Source: an uncultured Pseudomonadota bacterium (GTDB lineage: Bacteria > Pseudomonadota > Alphaproteobacteria > RF32 > CAG-239). Taken from it: DNA of 64,000 nucleotides. Within the stretch, counting starts at the first letter, position 1; every line of letters starts with the position of its first letter. Below are positions 45,924 through 55,872 of the stretch, in pieces. Made by a program: the position numbers and the translations under genes. The stretch is taken from contig CADAJN010000006.1 in assembly GCA_902788365.1 (NCBI GenBank), positions 90,567 through 154,566 on the forward strand, read 5' to 3'. The notes below the pieces were generated by a model that made no database searches, was not told where the DNA came from, and was given only the letters and a program-made list of their open reading frames with translations.

Positions 45924-46397
45924 TTGTTTTTAGGCTTTGCCGTCATCGGCCTGACTATTTTGACCGATCAGTTGAGCAAATATTGGATTTACACGCATTT
46001 AACGGCCGGACAGCCGATTGTGTTCGGCGATTATTTTAATCTGGTCAAAGTCTGGAACACCGGTGTCAGTTTCTCCATGTTCAGCAACTATGGGCATTTG
46101 GGAGCAATTGTGCTGTCGGTTGCTGCGTTAGCGGTCTGCGCCTTTTTGTTGCGATGGATGCTCAAAGAAACCGACAAAATCAAAATTATAAGCCTCGGAA
46201 TGATCATCGGCGGCGCTATCGGTAACGTGATTGACCGCGTGCGCTATGAAGCCGTGCTTGACTTTTTGGACTTTCATTATGCACAATATCATTGGCCGGC
46301 GTTTAATGTAGCCGATACCTGCATTTGCATCGGTGCTATGATATTGATTTATTTGGAAATTATAAACGGACAAAAGAAAGGATTGACAACAAAATGA
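45924..46397 (+). CDS. lspA: Lipoprotein signal peptidase (signal peptidase II)
   Basis: 157 residues starting at TTG 45924, chosen because AAAGGAG lies nine bases upstream and no ATG fits. Four membrane helices; WNTGVSFS, GGAIGNVIDRVR (catalytic Asp) and FNVADTCI (catalytic Asp) are the family motifs. It removes signal peptides from prolipoproteins such as the one encoded next. Confidence 0.96.
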   Translation: MFLGFAVIGLTILTDQLSKYWIYTHLTAGQPIVFGDYFNLVKVWNTGVSFSMFSNYGHLGAIVLSVAALAVCAFLLRWMLKETDKIKIISLGMIIGGAIGNVIDRVRYEAVLDFLDFHYAQYHWPAFNVADTCICIGAMILIYLEIINGQKKGLTTK

Positions 46398-46612
46398 AAC
46401 ATTTAAGTTTAATTGTGACCGGATTGGCCATTATTTTGGCGTTAAGCGCTTGCGGTTTAACCAAAAAAGATTTGGGAATGTCGCGCGAAGGACCGAATGC
46501 AGAACTGGTAAAGACCAATAATCCGCTGATTTTGCCGCCGGAATATAATGTGCGTCCGACTAAAAAGATAAACACAAACACGGAAAAAGATGATACGTCA
46601 ACAAATGAATAA
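46394..46612 (+). CDS. DUF3035 lipoprotein (BamF-like)
   Basis: 72 residues from ATG 46394, overlapping the lspA stop (ATGA). A short signal peptide ends in the lipobox LSAC. LILPPEYNVRPT matches the conserved core of DUF3035, described in alphaproteobacteria as BamF, part of the outer-membrane beta-barrel assembly machine. The position between lspA and a pair of M16 genes is a conserved alphaproteobacterial arrangement. Confidence 0.82.
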   Translation: MKHLSLIVTGLAIILALSACGLTKKDLGMSREGPNAELVKTNNPLILPPEYNVRPTKKINTNTEKDDTSTNE

Positions 46613-47978
46613 ACTGGTTTTAGGCGCGCTTTTGGTTGTATTTTTGATACAACCGGCAGCAGCCGATTTATTTAAAGCCACTGAATTTACATTGTCAAAC
46701 GGTATGCGCGGTGTGGTGGTGGAAAATCATAAAGCGCCGATAATCAAACACATGGTTTGGTATCAGGTTGGTGCGGTTGATGAAACACCGGAACAGTTTG
46801 GTTTGGCACATTTGCTTGAACATTTGATGTTTCGTGGCACCACACGTGTAGAAAACGGAGAATTCAATCGTATTATCAATGAATTAGGAGCCGAAAGTAA
46901 TGCCTTTACCGGCTACGACGTTACAGCTTATCACCAATTTGCCGATATCAAGCAGCTAGAAGCTTTGATGGCGCTGGAAGCTGACCGTATGCAGAACTTA
47001 AATTTAACGCAGCAAGATTTTGATTCTGAACAAAAAATTGTTTTTCAAGAGCGTAAACAAGTGGTAGAAAACAATCCTGCGGCGGCATTTAACGAGCGTT
47101 TTAGCATGATGTTGCACGGCAATTCGCGCTACGGTCGGCCGATTGGCGGCTTTGATGCCGATATAAAAGGCTTAACTCTAGCACAAGCTCAGCAATTTTA
47201 TCGGCAATTTTATGCACCGAATAATGCCATTTTGGTGCTTTCCGGCGATATTGATGCGCCAACCGCACAACAGTTGGCGGAAAAATATTACGGCATTGTG
47301 TCACCAAAAAATATCACACGCGCCGAACCCGATGAGAAATTCACCCCGTTTGCCGCCGATTTAACCATGGCATTGCCGAATATTCAGGCCCCGAAAATTA
47401 TTGATAAATATCTGTTACCGAATTATCGCCAACTCAGCGGCAATGTTTATGCCTATGCCGTTTTGGCCGAATATCTGGGTGGCGGCGAAACCTCGGCTTT
47501 ATACCGCGATTTGGTACTGGAACAAAAAGTTGCTGTCGGCGTCAGTGTTGACTTCCATTTTGTAACGCGCGGCAACAGTGTTTTCTCTGTTTCCATGTTA
47601 CCGGCAGAAGATATATCTCCCGTTGAGGCGCGCGAATTACTGTATGCGGCCGTTACCAAAGCAATGTCCGGCTTGACCACCGAAAAACTAAAACAAACAC
47701 AACGTAAAATGACTGCCGATTTAGTCTATGTTAATGATAATCCGGAAGATGCCGCTTATTGGATCGGCACTATGTTGTCAAACGGATTTAACTTGAGCGA
47801 TATTGAAAATTATGCTGCCAATATTGAAAAAATAAATCTCAAAGATGTTCAGGCTGCTTATCGTGCAGTGATGCAGGCTTCCAAAACAAGCGGCACATTG
47901 TTGCCTGAAAATTATCAGGCACCGGCACCAAGACAAACCGTTAGCAACGGAGGTAAAAATGAGCAGAAGACACGCTAA
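46590..47978 (+). CDS. Secreted M16 peptidase, catalytic member
   Basis: 462 residues. A signal peptide (LVLGALLVVFLIQPAAA) is followed by the zinc motif HLLEH near residue 72 and the third ligand in EQKIVFQERKQ. It is periplasmic or cell-envelope. It overlaps the lipoprotein gene by 23 bases if the ATG at 46590 is used (46605 is possible) and the next gene by 20. Together with its noncatalytic partner it should form a processing-peptidase-like heterodimer. Confidence 0.92.
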   Translation: MIRQQMNKLVLGALLVVFLIQPAAADLFKATEFTLSNGMRGVVVENHKAPIIKHMVWYQVGAVDETPEQFGLAHLLEHLMFRGTTRVENGEFNRIINELGAESNAFTGYDVTAYHQFADIKQLEALMALEADRMQNLNLTQQDFDSEQKIVFQERKQVVENNPAAAFNERFSMMLHGNSRYGRPIGGFDADIKGLTLAQAQQFYRQFYAPNNAILVLSGDIDAPTAQQLAEKYYGIVSPKNITRAEPDEKFTPFAADLTMALPNIQAPKIIDKYLLPNYRQLSGNVYAYAVLAEYLGGGETSALYRDLVLEQKVAVGVSVDFHFVTRGNSVFSVSMLPAEDISPVEARELLYAAVTKAMSGLTTEKLKQTQRKMTADLVYVNDNPEDAAYWIGTMLSNGFNLSDIENYAANIEKINLKDVQAAYRAVMQASKTSGTLLPENYQAPAPRQTVSNGGKNEQKTR

Positions 47979-49392
47979 GCCAAAAGGTTTCGGATATTAT
48001 TTCAGCCGAGTGGTATTGCTTGGTTTGTTTTTGTTCGGCGGAAAAATGTATGGTCCTCAGTTGTGGGAGTATTATAATAAACCGCCTAAACTGCCAATTG
48101 ATGAGATTTTAGCTCAATCTCCGCTTAAAGATAAAAAATTTGCTTCAACGGTGCAAATCATTGCCACCGATAAGCTTAAGGCATATTTTATGGAAGAACA
48201 TTCCAACCCGATTGTCAGTGTTGATTTTCGCTTTGAGCACGCAGGCGAGGCCAATGAGCCGGAAGATAAAGGCGGTATTACCACCATTTTGGCTGAAATG
48301 CTTACAGCCGGTGCCGGTAAATGGAATGAGCGCCAATTCAAAGACTTATGCGCCGAACACGGTATTAAAATCGGCTTTGCCGCGTCGCTTGACGATTTTA
48401 CCGGCCATTTGCAATTTCCGCGCCAATATCAACAAACTGCCGTTGCACTGTTTCAAGCTGTCATCAAGCAACCGCATTTCAATGACGACTATCTGCAAAC
48501 CGTGCAACAACAAATGTTGATGATGCAAAAATTGCAACAGGAACGACCGGAAAAAGTGCTGATGAATAAATATAAAGAATTTATTTTTGCCGGTCATCCT
48601 TATGAGCGCAATCCGCTCGGCACCGCCGAGAGTGTTTCTTCCATCACGCGTAATGATTTAGAAGATTTCCGTCAACAATATTTGGCCCAAGACAATCTAA
48701 TTATCAGTATTGCAGGCGATTTAACCACTAAAGAAGCGGCAACATTACTACAAAACCTGTTTCAAAATCTGCCGGAAAAATCCATGGGCGAAAAACTGCA
48801 ACCACTTGATTTAACATCTGACGGCACCGAATATCCGATTGAACGAAAAAATGCACAGGCTATTGCCCAATTTTCAGCTGCCGGTACATTTCGCAACAAT
48901 GTTGATTTTTATCCGTTGTATATGGCCAATTACATTTTCGGTGAGTCCGGATTAAATGCCAGACTAAATAAAGTAATACGAGAAGATAACGGCTTAACAT
49001 ACGGAATTTACACATATTTATCAATAACTGATGCAGCTGCGCAAATTCGCGGCGGTTTTTCAGCCACACCGGAAAATTTCGCCGCTGCCAAAGATTTGTT
49101 ATATGCCGAATGGAGGCGTTTGGCACAAGAGGGGATAAGCCAGCAAGAATTAGATGCTGCCAAAAAATCTCTTTTAGCCTCATATAATTTACGTTTTGCT
49201 GCAATTGATGATATAGCCGCAATGTTAACGATGATGCAAAAATTTAAATTAGGAGCCGATTTTTTGGATAAACGCAACGATTATATAACAGAGGTTTCAC
49301 TGTTGGAAGTTAATGCCGCAGCAAAAAAATACTTTAATAATTTACCGGATATCGTATATATCGGTGCTATCACTTCGGAGGATAAAAAATAA
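47959..49392 (+). CDS. M16 family protein, noncatalytic partner
   Basis: 477 residues with an N-terminal membrane anchor (VVLLGLFLFGG near residue 20). The M16 fold is clear, but the HxxEH site reads ILAEM, so it cannot bind zinc there. Paired active and inactive M16 genes are typical of this locus in alphaproteobacteria. Confidence 0.9.
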   Translation: MSRRHAKPKGFGYYFSRVVLLGLFLFGGKMYGPQLWEYYNKPPKLPIDEILAQSPLKDKKFASTVQIIATDKLKAYFMEEHSNPIVSVDFRFEHAGEANEPEDKGGITTILAEMLTAGAGKWNERQFKDLCAEHGIKIGFAASLDDFTGHLQFPRQYQQTAVALFQAVIKQPHFNDDYLQTVQQQMLMMQKLQQERPEKVLMNKYKEFIFAGHPYERNPLGTAESVSSITRNDLEDFRQQYLAQDNLIISIAGDLTTKEAATLLQNLFQNLPEKSMGEKLQPLDLTSDGTEYPIERKNAQAIAQFSAAGTFRNNVDFYPLYMANYIFGESGLNARLNKVIREDNGLTYGIYTYLSITDAAAQIRGGFSATPENFAAAKDLLYAEWRRLAQEGISQQELDAAKKSLLASYNLRFAAIDDIAAMLTMMQKFKLGADFLDKRNDYITEVSLLEVNAAAKKYFNNLPDIVYIGAITSEDKK

Positions 49393-49393
49393 A

Positions 49394-51034
49394 ATGTTTA
49401 CAAAAAAAGAAGATAAAACGTGGCGCCATTTACAACATTTACAAGATAAATTTGCTAAAATCCGTCTTCGCGATTTATTTGCCGGCGATCCGTTAAGAGC
49501 CGAAAAATATTCACTGCAACTGGAAAACATGCATGTTGACTACTCCAAAAATTTGATTAACGACGAAATTATGCGTCATTTGTTTGCTTTGGCGCGTGAG
49601 CGTGGTTTGGAAGATAAGATTAAAGCCATGTTTGACGGTAAAAAAATCAATCAGACGGAAAACCGTGCCGTTTTACATATTGCCTTGCGACATCGGCAAA
49701 AAACACCGATTTATGTTGACGGACGTGATGTTATGCCGCAAATCAACACCGTGTTGGAAAAAATCCGTGATTTTTCGGAAGCTGTGCGTTTAGGCCGATT
49801 TACCGGTTATACCGGCAAAAAATTAACTGATATTGTCAATATCGGCATAGGCGGTTCCGATTTGGGCCCGTTTATGGCGTGTGAAGCTCTAAAACCTTAT
49901 TGGGCTAAAGACATTCACTGCCATTTTATTTCCAATATTGACGGCACTGCTTGCGCCGAAGTGCTGAATAAGCTCAATCCGGAAACCACTTTGTTTATTG
50001 TGGCCTCAAAAACATTTACCACCATTGAAACCCTGACCAATGCCAAAACCTGCCGCCACTGGTTAACCGAAGCTTTGGGCGAGCATGCCGTTGCCAAGCA
50101 CTTTGTGGCACTTTCAACCAACAAAGCTGAAGTTGAAAAATTTGGCATCAATGCTGAAAATATGTTTGAGTTTTGGGATTTTGTCGGCGGTCGTTATTCC
50201 ATGTGGTCAGCCATCGGACTGATTATCGCTATTGCTATCGGCTATAAAAATTTTGAGCGCCTGTTGGAAGGTGCAAATGCCATGGACGAACATTTTGCCA
50301 ACACTCCGCTGGAACAAAACATTCCGGTTGTTTTGGCACTCATCGGCATCTGGTATAATAATTTCTACAACATTCACCGTTATGCGGTCATTCCTTATGA
50401 TCAATATTTACAATATTTGCCGGCCTATCTTCAACAGCTAGACATGGAAAGCAACGGCAAATCTGTAACTTTAGATAATAAATTTGTAAATTATGCCACT
50501 GGACCGGTATTGTTCGGCGGCGCCGGAACTAATGTGCAACACTCGTTTTTCCAACTTTTGCATCAGGGCACCGAAATCGTGCCGATAGATTTTATCATTC
50601 CGGCTATTTCGCATAATGAAATCGGTAATCATCATCAGATTTTGCTGTCAAACATTTTGGCGCAGGGTGAAGCTCTTATGCATGGCAAAACCGAAGAAGA
50701 AGCTGCCTTAGAATTGGAAAAAGCCGGTAAATCAAAGACTGAGATTGCGCGATTGAAAAAATATAAAAGTTTCAGCGGTAATCGGCCGTCTACGACGATT
50801 ATATTTAAAAAAATTGATCCTTATGCGCTCGGACAACTTGTGGCCATGTATGAACATAAAGTATTTACTCAAGGTATTATCTGGAACATCAATTCGTTTG
50901 ATCAATTCGGCGTTGAGCTGGGTAAACAGTTGGCTTTAAACATTTTGCCTGAAATTGAAGGCACAGCGTTTGGCGTAGAGCATGACAGTTCAACCGCCGC
51001 GCTCATCAATTACATTAAAAAAATACGCAAATAA
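49394..51034 (+). CDS. pgi: Glucose-6-phosphate isomerase
   Basis: 546 residues from ATG 49394; the frame extends 27 codons upstream into the previous gene without homology. VNIGIGGSDLGPFMA, the late GGRYSMWSAIGL, and catalytic Glu and His regions (NGKSVT, GTNVQHSFFQLLHQG) are standard. It interconverts glucose- and fructose-6-phosphate. Confidence 0.97.
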   Translation: MFTKKEDKTWRHLQHLQDKFAKIRLRDLFAGDPLRAEKYSLQLENMHVDYSKNLINDEIMRHLFALARERGLEDKIKAMFDGKKINQTENRAVLHIALRHRQKTPIYVDGRDVMPQINTVLEKIRDFSEAVRLGRFTGYTGKKLTDIVNIGIGGSDLGPFMACEALKPYWAKDIHCHFISNIDGTACAEVLNKLNPETTLFIVASKTFTTIETLTNAKTCRHWLTEALGEHAVAKHFVALSTNKAEVEKFGINAENMFEFWDFVGGRYSMWSAIGLIIAIAIGYKNFERLLEGANAMDEHFANTPLEQNIPVVLALIGIWYNNFYNIHRYAVIPYDQYLQYLPAYLQQLDMESNGKSVTLDNKFVNYATGPVLFGGAGTNVQHSFFQLLHQGTEIVPIDFIIPAISHNEIGNHHQILLSNILAQGEALMHGKTEEEAALELEKAGKSKTEIARLKKYKSFSGNRPSTTIIFKKIDPYALGQLVAMYEHKVFTQGIIWNINSFDQFGVELGKQLALNILPEIEGTAFGVEHDSSTAALINYIKKIRK

Positions 51035-51049
51035 CAGGATAAACTACCG

Positions 51050-52906
51050 ATGACCATTCGCGTTTTACCTTCTAATTTAATTAACCAAATTGCCGCCGGT
51101 GAAGTTATTGAACGGCCGGCTTCGGTGATTAAAGAATTGGTAGAAAACGCATTAGATGCTGATGCACACAAAATTGAAATAACCCTGACGGCAGGCGGTA
51201 AAAACCTGATTATTGTCAGTGATGACGGTTGCGGTATGTCGGCTGAAGAATTGGCTTTGGCTGTTGAGCGACATGCCACATCAAAACTACCGTCAGATAA
51301 CTTGTTTGACATCAACTTTTTCGGTTTTCGCGGCGAGGCTTTGCCATCAATAGCTTCGGTGGCACGTCTTACAATTATATCACGACAAAAAGAGGCTGAA
51401 AGCGGCTGGCAAATCAGCGTTAACGGAGGAGAAAAGGGCGATTTACAACCGGCGGCGGCAAATATCGGCACCCGCATTGAAGTGCGTGACTTATTCTATA
51501 CCACACCGGCGCGGCTGAAGTTTTTGAAATCAGATGCCGCCGAAACCGGTCAATGCATTGACACCATACAGCGTATAGCCTTGGCTCATCCTGATGTGGC
51601 TTTTTATGTATATTGCGACGGCAAAAAGCGTTTGGCTTTGAATATTTGCACCGGCGAACCGCAAATAGCCGCCCAAACCCGCATAACCGATGTTTTAGGC
51701 ACAGAATTTGCAAAAAATTCAGTGTCTATCAATGCTCAAAACGAATTTTGCCGTATTCACGGCTGTGTCAGCTTACCGACTTATCATAAAGCCAATTCGC
51801 TGGCAGAATTTTTGTTTGTCAACAACCGACCGGTGCGCGATAAACTGATTTTAGGTGCCATCAAAGGAGCTTATCAAGATATGATGATGGCCGGTCGTTA
51901 TCCGATTTGCACCGTTTTTATTGATGTGAAACCGATGTATGTAGATGTTAATGTGCATCCGACCAAAGCTGAAGTGCGCTTTTATGATAACGGTGCCGTG
52001 CGTGGTTTGTTGGTGAGTGCCATTCGCCAAGCATTAGGAGCCGGCGGCAGACACAGCGCCAACACTGGCAGTTTAGAACATTTACTAGCCCAACATACTG
52101 AAAAATCGTCATTTTATGATAATAATCAAAGTGACTTAACCGCAGCATCACCGCAAAGCAATTTTCTTTATGAATCGCCGGCACTGAAAAATACCCGCTA
52201 TGCCGCCACATACGGCATACATGGCAGTCATGCTCGGCGCTCGGCATATAATGCGCCCGAACTGATGCATGATTTTTCATTGCGCACACCGGAAGAACCT
52301 TTACCGCAAACTATAGAAGAAGTCGGCGAACTCGGACTGGCTAAAGCACAATTTCATAACACCTATATTATTGCGCAAACCGAAGACAGCTTGATTATTG
52401 TTGATCAACATGCCGCGCATGAACGCATCACTATGGAAAAAATGAAACAGGCGATGGCCAAACACGAACATCAGCCGTCGCAAATGCTGTTATTGCCGGA
52501 AGTAGTAGATTTAAGCCTGAGCGAAAAATCTGCACTGTTGGAATATACCGAAACACTGGCTGATTTGGGTTTAGATATTGAAGAATTCGGCAACACGGCC
52601 GTTTTGGTGCGTGCAATACCGGCACTTTTGGGCGATACTGATGTGCAAACCCTGATTAAAGATTTGGCAGCCGAAATCAGCGAATGGGGCAGTGCTTATG
52701 CCTTAAGTGATAAAATTCATCATATTTGTGCCACCATAGCGTGTCACGGTTCGGTGCGGGCAGGGCGCGCATTGAATATAGAAGAAATGAATCGCTTGTT
52801 ACGTGATATGGAAAAAACCGAACATTCCGGTCAATGTAATCACGGTCGACCTACATACGTTAAAATTAAACTTGAAGATATGGAAAAACTCTTTGAACGT
52901 CGTTAG
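51050..52906 (+). CDS. mutL: DNA mismatch repair protein MutL
   Basis: 618 residues. The GHKL ATPase has IAAGEVIERPASVIKELVEN, DDGCGM and FRGEALPSIASV. The C-terminal region contains DQHAAHERITME, which fits the endonuclease motif DQHA-x2-E-x4-E, and CNHGRP, so this is the nicking form used where MutH is absent. Confidence 0.97.
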   Translation: MTIRVLPSNLINQIAAGEVIERPASVIKELVENALDADAHKIEITLTAGGKNLIIVSDDGCGMSAEELALAVERHATSKLPSDNLFDINFFGFRGEALPSIASVARLTIISRQKEAESGWQISVNGGEKGDLQPAAANIGTRIEVRDLFYTTPARLKFLKSDAAETGQCIDTIQRIALAHPDVAFYVYCDGKKRLALNICTGEPQIAAQTRITDVLGTEFAKNSVSINAQNEFCRIHGCVSLPTYHKANSLAEFLFVNNRPVRDKLILGAIKGAYQDMMMAGRYPICTVFIDVKPMYVDVNVHPTKAEVRFYDNGAVRGLLVSAIRQALGAGGRHSANTGSLEHLLAQHTEKSSFYDNNQSDLTAASPQSNFLYESPALKNTRYAATYGIHGSHARRSAYNAPELMHDFSLRTPEEPLPQTIEEVGELGLAKAQFHNTYIIAQTEDSLIIVDQHAAHERITMEKMKQAMAKHEHQPSQMLLLPEVVDLSLSEKSALLEYTETLADLGLDIEEFGNTAVLVRAIPALLGDTDVQTLIKDLAAEISEWGSAYALSDKIHHICATIACHGSVRAGRALNIEEMNRLLRDMEKTEHSGQCNHGRPTYVKIKLEDMEKLFERR

Positions 52907-52935
52907 AAAATTTCGTGTAAAAATAGAATTTGCAC

Positions 52936-52964
52936 TAGACATTTATACATAAAATGCTTAAATT
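52936..52964 (+). promoter_or_regulatory. Putative hfq promoter
   Basis: TAGACA (52936-52941), 17-base spacer, TAAATT (52959-52964). Confidence 0.5.
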
Positions 52965-53019
52965 AAACCTGACAGTTCAAAAATAAGAATGAAAAATAAA
53001 AAAATAAGGAATAATAACA

Positions 53020-53235
53020 ATGAACAAAGTGCAAAGTGATTTTTTTGAAGATATAATTGCCGAAAAGATAGCCGTAACGGTATTTTTGATTAACGGCGTT
53101 AAATTACAAGGTATTATCACCAAACAAGATGAAGAAAGCCTGTTATTGCGACGCGACGGCCACACACAGCTGGTATATAAGCACGCTGTTTCAACCGTTA
53201 TGCCGAGCGTGGCGGTAAATATTGCTGACGAATAG
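53020..53235 (+). CDS. hfq: RNA chaperone Hfq
   Basis: 71 residues. Sm1 region VTVFLINGVKLQGIITKQD and Sm2 region YKHAVSTV (the KH pair of the uridine pocket) are intact. It forms hexamers that pair sRNAs with mRNAs. It precedes hflX with a one-base overlap, the usual hfq-hflX order. Confidence 0.96.
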   Translation: MNKVQSDFFEDIIAEKIAVTVFLINGVKLQGIITKQDEESLLLRRDGHTQLVYKHAVSTVMPSVAVNIADE

Positions 53236-54554
53236 TGATAGAAATTCAAACAAATACAAAAGTTAAAACCGGCGTTGTTTATCCCCAAACGGATAATGCG
53301 CCGCAGTCGCTTACACCGCAAAGCCGCTTAGCCGAGGCCGAGGGCCTGGCTCGGGCCATTGATTTAGATGTGGTTTACAGCGAAGTCAGCCGCGTCAAAG
53401 AAATTAAACCGGCAACTTTTTTCAGCCGCGGTTGGTTGGAACGCATAGCCCCGATTGTTACCGAAAAAGAGATTGAACTGCTGGTAATTGACGCTAAATT
53501 AACACCAATTCAGCAGCGCAATTTAGAACGCGAACTAAAATTGAAGGTTATTGATCGCACGGCGCTGATACTGGAAATCTTTGGGGAACGCGCGCAAACC
53601 AGAGAAGGGGTTTTGCAAGTAGAATTGGCGCATCTGACCTATCAGCGATCACGTTTGGTGCGCAGCTGGACTCACTTGGAGCGTCAACGCGGCGGTGCCG
53701 GTTTTTTGGGTGGACCGGGCGAAACACAAATTGAACTTGATCGCCGCATCATTGATGATAAAATTATCCGCATCAAAAAAGAGCTGGAAAAAGTCAAACA
53801 AACGCGTGGCATTCAACGCGGTGCACGGCGCAAAGTGCCGTATCCGGTAGTGGCACTGGTCGGTTATACCAATGCCGGCAAATCAACGCTGTTTAACTAT
53901 TTGACACAGAGCACTGTTATGGCCGCCGACATGCTTTTTGCCACACTTGATCCGACCATGCGCAAAGTAAAATTGCCCGGTGGCATGGAAGTGATTTTTT
54001 CCGACACGGTAGGCTTTATTTCCGATTTACCGCACGAATTGGTCATGGCCTTTCGCGCCACATTAGAAGAGGTTTTGGCATCTGATGTCATTTTGCATGT
54101 GCGCGATGTCGCCAATCCTGATTTTGTTGCCCAAGGACGTGATGTTTTGGCGGTCTTGGCTCATTTGGGTCTTAAAGACATAGAGCAGGCAGAAAATTAT
54201 CTTGAAGTCTTAAACAAAGCCGATTTATTGCCGCCGGAAGAACAAACTCATTGGCAGACTAAATGTGCACGCAGCACCAATCAAATATTGATTTCGGCAC
54301 AAACCGGAGTAGGGACCGACCTTCTGTTGCGCCAAATCGCCAACCGATTATTGGCTGCACATCAAACAACCGAAGTAACTTTACCGGCCGGTGAAGGCAA
54401 AATTGCCGCTTGGTTACATCAAAACAGTCAGGTCCTAAAGGTTGAAAATTGCGCCGAAGAGAATACTTATAGCATTAACATCAGTGTGCCAAATCTGGCG
54501 CGACTGCATAAATTAGTGGAAAATAATCAGGCTATAAGAATAAGGAAGGCATAA
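53235..54554 (+). CDS. hflX: GTPase HflX
   Basis: 439 residues starting at GTG 53235, overlapping the hfq stop. The N-terminal HflX domain ends in GGAGFLGGPGETQIELDRR, then the G domain: GYTNAGKST (P-loop), DTVGFI, NKADL. It binds ribosomes and rescues stalled or heat-damaged 70S particles. Confidence 0.95.
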   Translation: MIEIQTNTKVKTGVVYPQTDNAPQSLTPQSRLAEAEGLARAIDLDVVYSEVSRVKEIKPATFFSRGWLERIAPIVTEKEIELLVIDAKLTPIQQRNLERELKLKVIDRTALILEIFGERAQTREGVLQVELAHLTYQRSRLVRSWTHLERQRGGAGFLGGPGETQIELDRRIIDDKIIRIKKELEKVKQTRGIQRGARRKVPYPVVALVGYTNAGKSTLFNYLTQSTVMAADMLFATLDPTMRKVKLPGGMEVIFSDTVGFISDLPHELVMAFRATLEEVLASDVILHVRDVANPDFVAQGRDVLAVLAHLGLKDIEQAENYLEVLNKADLLPPEEQTHWQTKCARSTNQILISAQTGVGTDLLLRQIANRLLAAHQTTEVTLPAGEGKIAAWLHQNSQVLKVENCAEENTYSINISVPNLARLHKLVENNQAIRIRKA

Positions 54555-54947
54555 ATGCAAAAAAACAGGTGGATTTTGGCAGGACTGGCAGGAACAGCCC
54601 TAATAATCGGATGTCACAGTTTTTATCCGTCACAGGCTGCATATCAACAAAAATTAAACGGCTGGATAGGCAAAAGCGCTGAGGAATTATATGACACATG
54701 GGGATTTCCGCCGCAAACAACACCGCTGGGATATAATAAAATCATGGTCACTTATTTTTATTCGGCAGACGCGCCGATAGATGATGATTATGAACCGTAT
54801 GCCGGCCAATTAAGCTATAATGCCATGGCCGTGCCGACCTTTGGTTTATCATCGGCCGAACCGCCGCTTTATTATTGCCAAACTTCATTTATTTTGCACA
54901 ATGATGTGGTGGTTGATTTTAATTTCAGCGGTGATGATTGCAAATAA
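54555..54947 (+). CDS. Small lipoprotein of unknown function
   Basis: 130 residues, ATG directly after the hflX stop. The signal peptide ends in a lipobox-like LIIGC at residue 20. WIGKSAEELYDTWGFPPQTT near residue 36 resembles the start of small SmpA/OmlA-type lipoproteins that contact outer-membrane assembly, but this is weak. Two further Cys are near the C-terminus. Confidence 0.75.
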   Translation: MQKNRWILAGLAGTALIIGCHSFYPSQAAYQQKLNGWIGKSAEELYDTWGFPPQTTPLGYNKIMVTYFYSADAPIDDDYEPYAGQLSYNAMAVPTFGLSSAEPPLYYCQTSFILHNDVVVDFNFSGDDCK

Positions 54948-55137
54948 CATAAACATGCAAATATAAAATGCAGAATAATCATCATAAATCCATCGCATAT
55001 CAAAAATAGGGAGTAAAGGCAAACGCATATATGCTTACGCTTATATTACACTTATATGATACATAAAACGCTCTTATAAATTTGTCGCATAATGTATATT
55101 ATGTATAGTTTTATATCAAAGTAAATGCTTCTTGCGG

Positions 55138-55872
55138 TTAATCTTCGTTTTCCAATTGTTTAGATTCGCCATCGTCTTCTTCAATTTCATGATCATCAAT
55201 TGAATAACCTGTAGCACGAATGGTGCGAATAAAATCCGGTCCGAATTCATTTAATGATTTACGCAAGCGCCGAATATGCACATCAATCGTGCGCATTTCT
55301 ACATACACATTATTGCCCCAAATTTCGCGCAGCAAATCCTGACGGCTGAAAACTTGGCGCGGATGCGCAATTAACAGCTGTAAAATCCGAAATTCCGTCG
55401 GGCCGATACGCACATAATTTTTGCCGCGAAAGACCTTTTTTTCTACCATATTAAGCACAATATCCTGAAAACAATATTCTTTTTTGGTCGGTGCCATCGT
55501 TGTGCTCACTCGTCGCAAATTGGTTTTAATGCGCGCCAACAATTCCGGCACCGAAAAAGGCTTGGTCACATAGTCATCTGCGCCGGCCGAAAGCCCGACA
55601 ACTTTATCTTCCTCCTGCCCTTTGGCGGTCAGCATAATAATCGGAATATTCTTCAACTCCGGATTATTGCGAATAATTTTACAAAGCTCCAACCCCGAAA
55701 TTTCCGGCAACATCCAATCAAGTAAAATCAGTGACGGTAAATGTTTTTCAACTGCGGAAATTACCCTGTTACCATGAGCCACCGTAATTGTTTGATAGCC
55801 GGCGCGCTCTAAATTATATTTCAGCAAAAGTGCAATTGCCTGTTCATCTTCCACAATCATAATTGTTGCCAT
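55138..55872 (-). CDS. phoB: PhoB-like two-component response regulator
   Basis: 244 residues. The receiver domain has IVEDEQ, the phosphoacceptor Asp in LLDWMLPE and the conserved Lys in VTKPF. The winged-helix output domain ends RRLRKSLNEFGPDFIRTIRATGYS. The nearest characterised relatives by pattern are PhoB; no sensor kinase is adjacent, so the input is unknown. It has an acidic C-terminal tail. It is coupled to rpe by a one-base overlap. Confidence 0.82.
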   Translation of the reverse strand: MATIMIVEDEQAIALLLKYNLERAGYQTITVAHGNRVISAVEKHLPSLILLDWMLPEISGLELCKIIRNNPELKNIPIIMLTAKGQEEDKVVGLSAGADDYVTKPFSVPELLARIKTNLRRVSTTMAPTKKEYCFQDIVLNMVEKKVFRGKNYVRIGPTEFRILQLLIAHPRQVFSRQDLLREIWGNNVYVEMRTIDVHIRRLRKSLNEFGPDFIRTIRATGYSIDDHEIEEDDGESKQLENED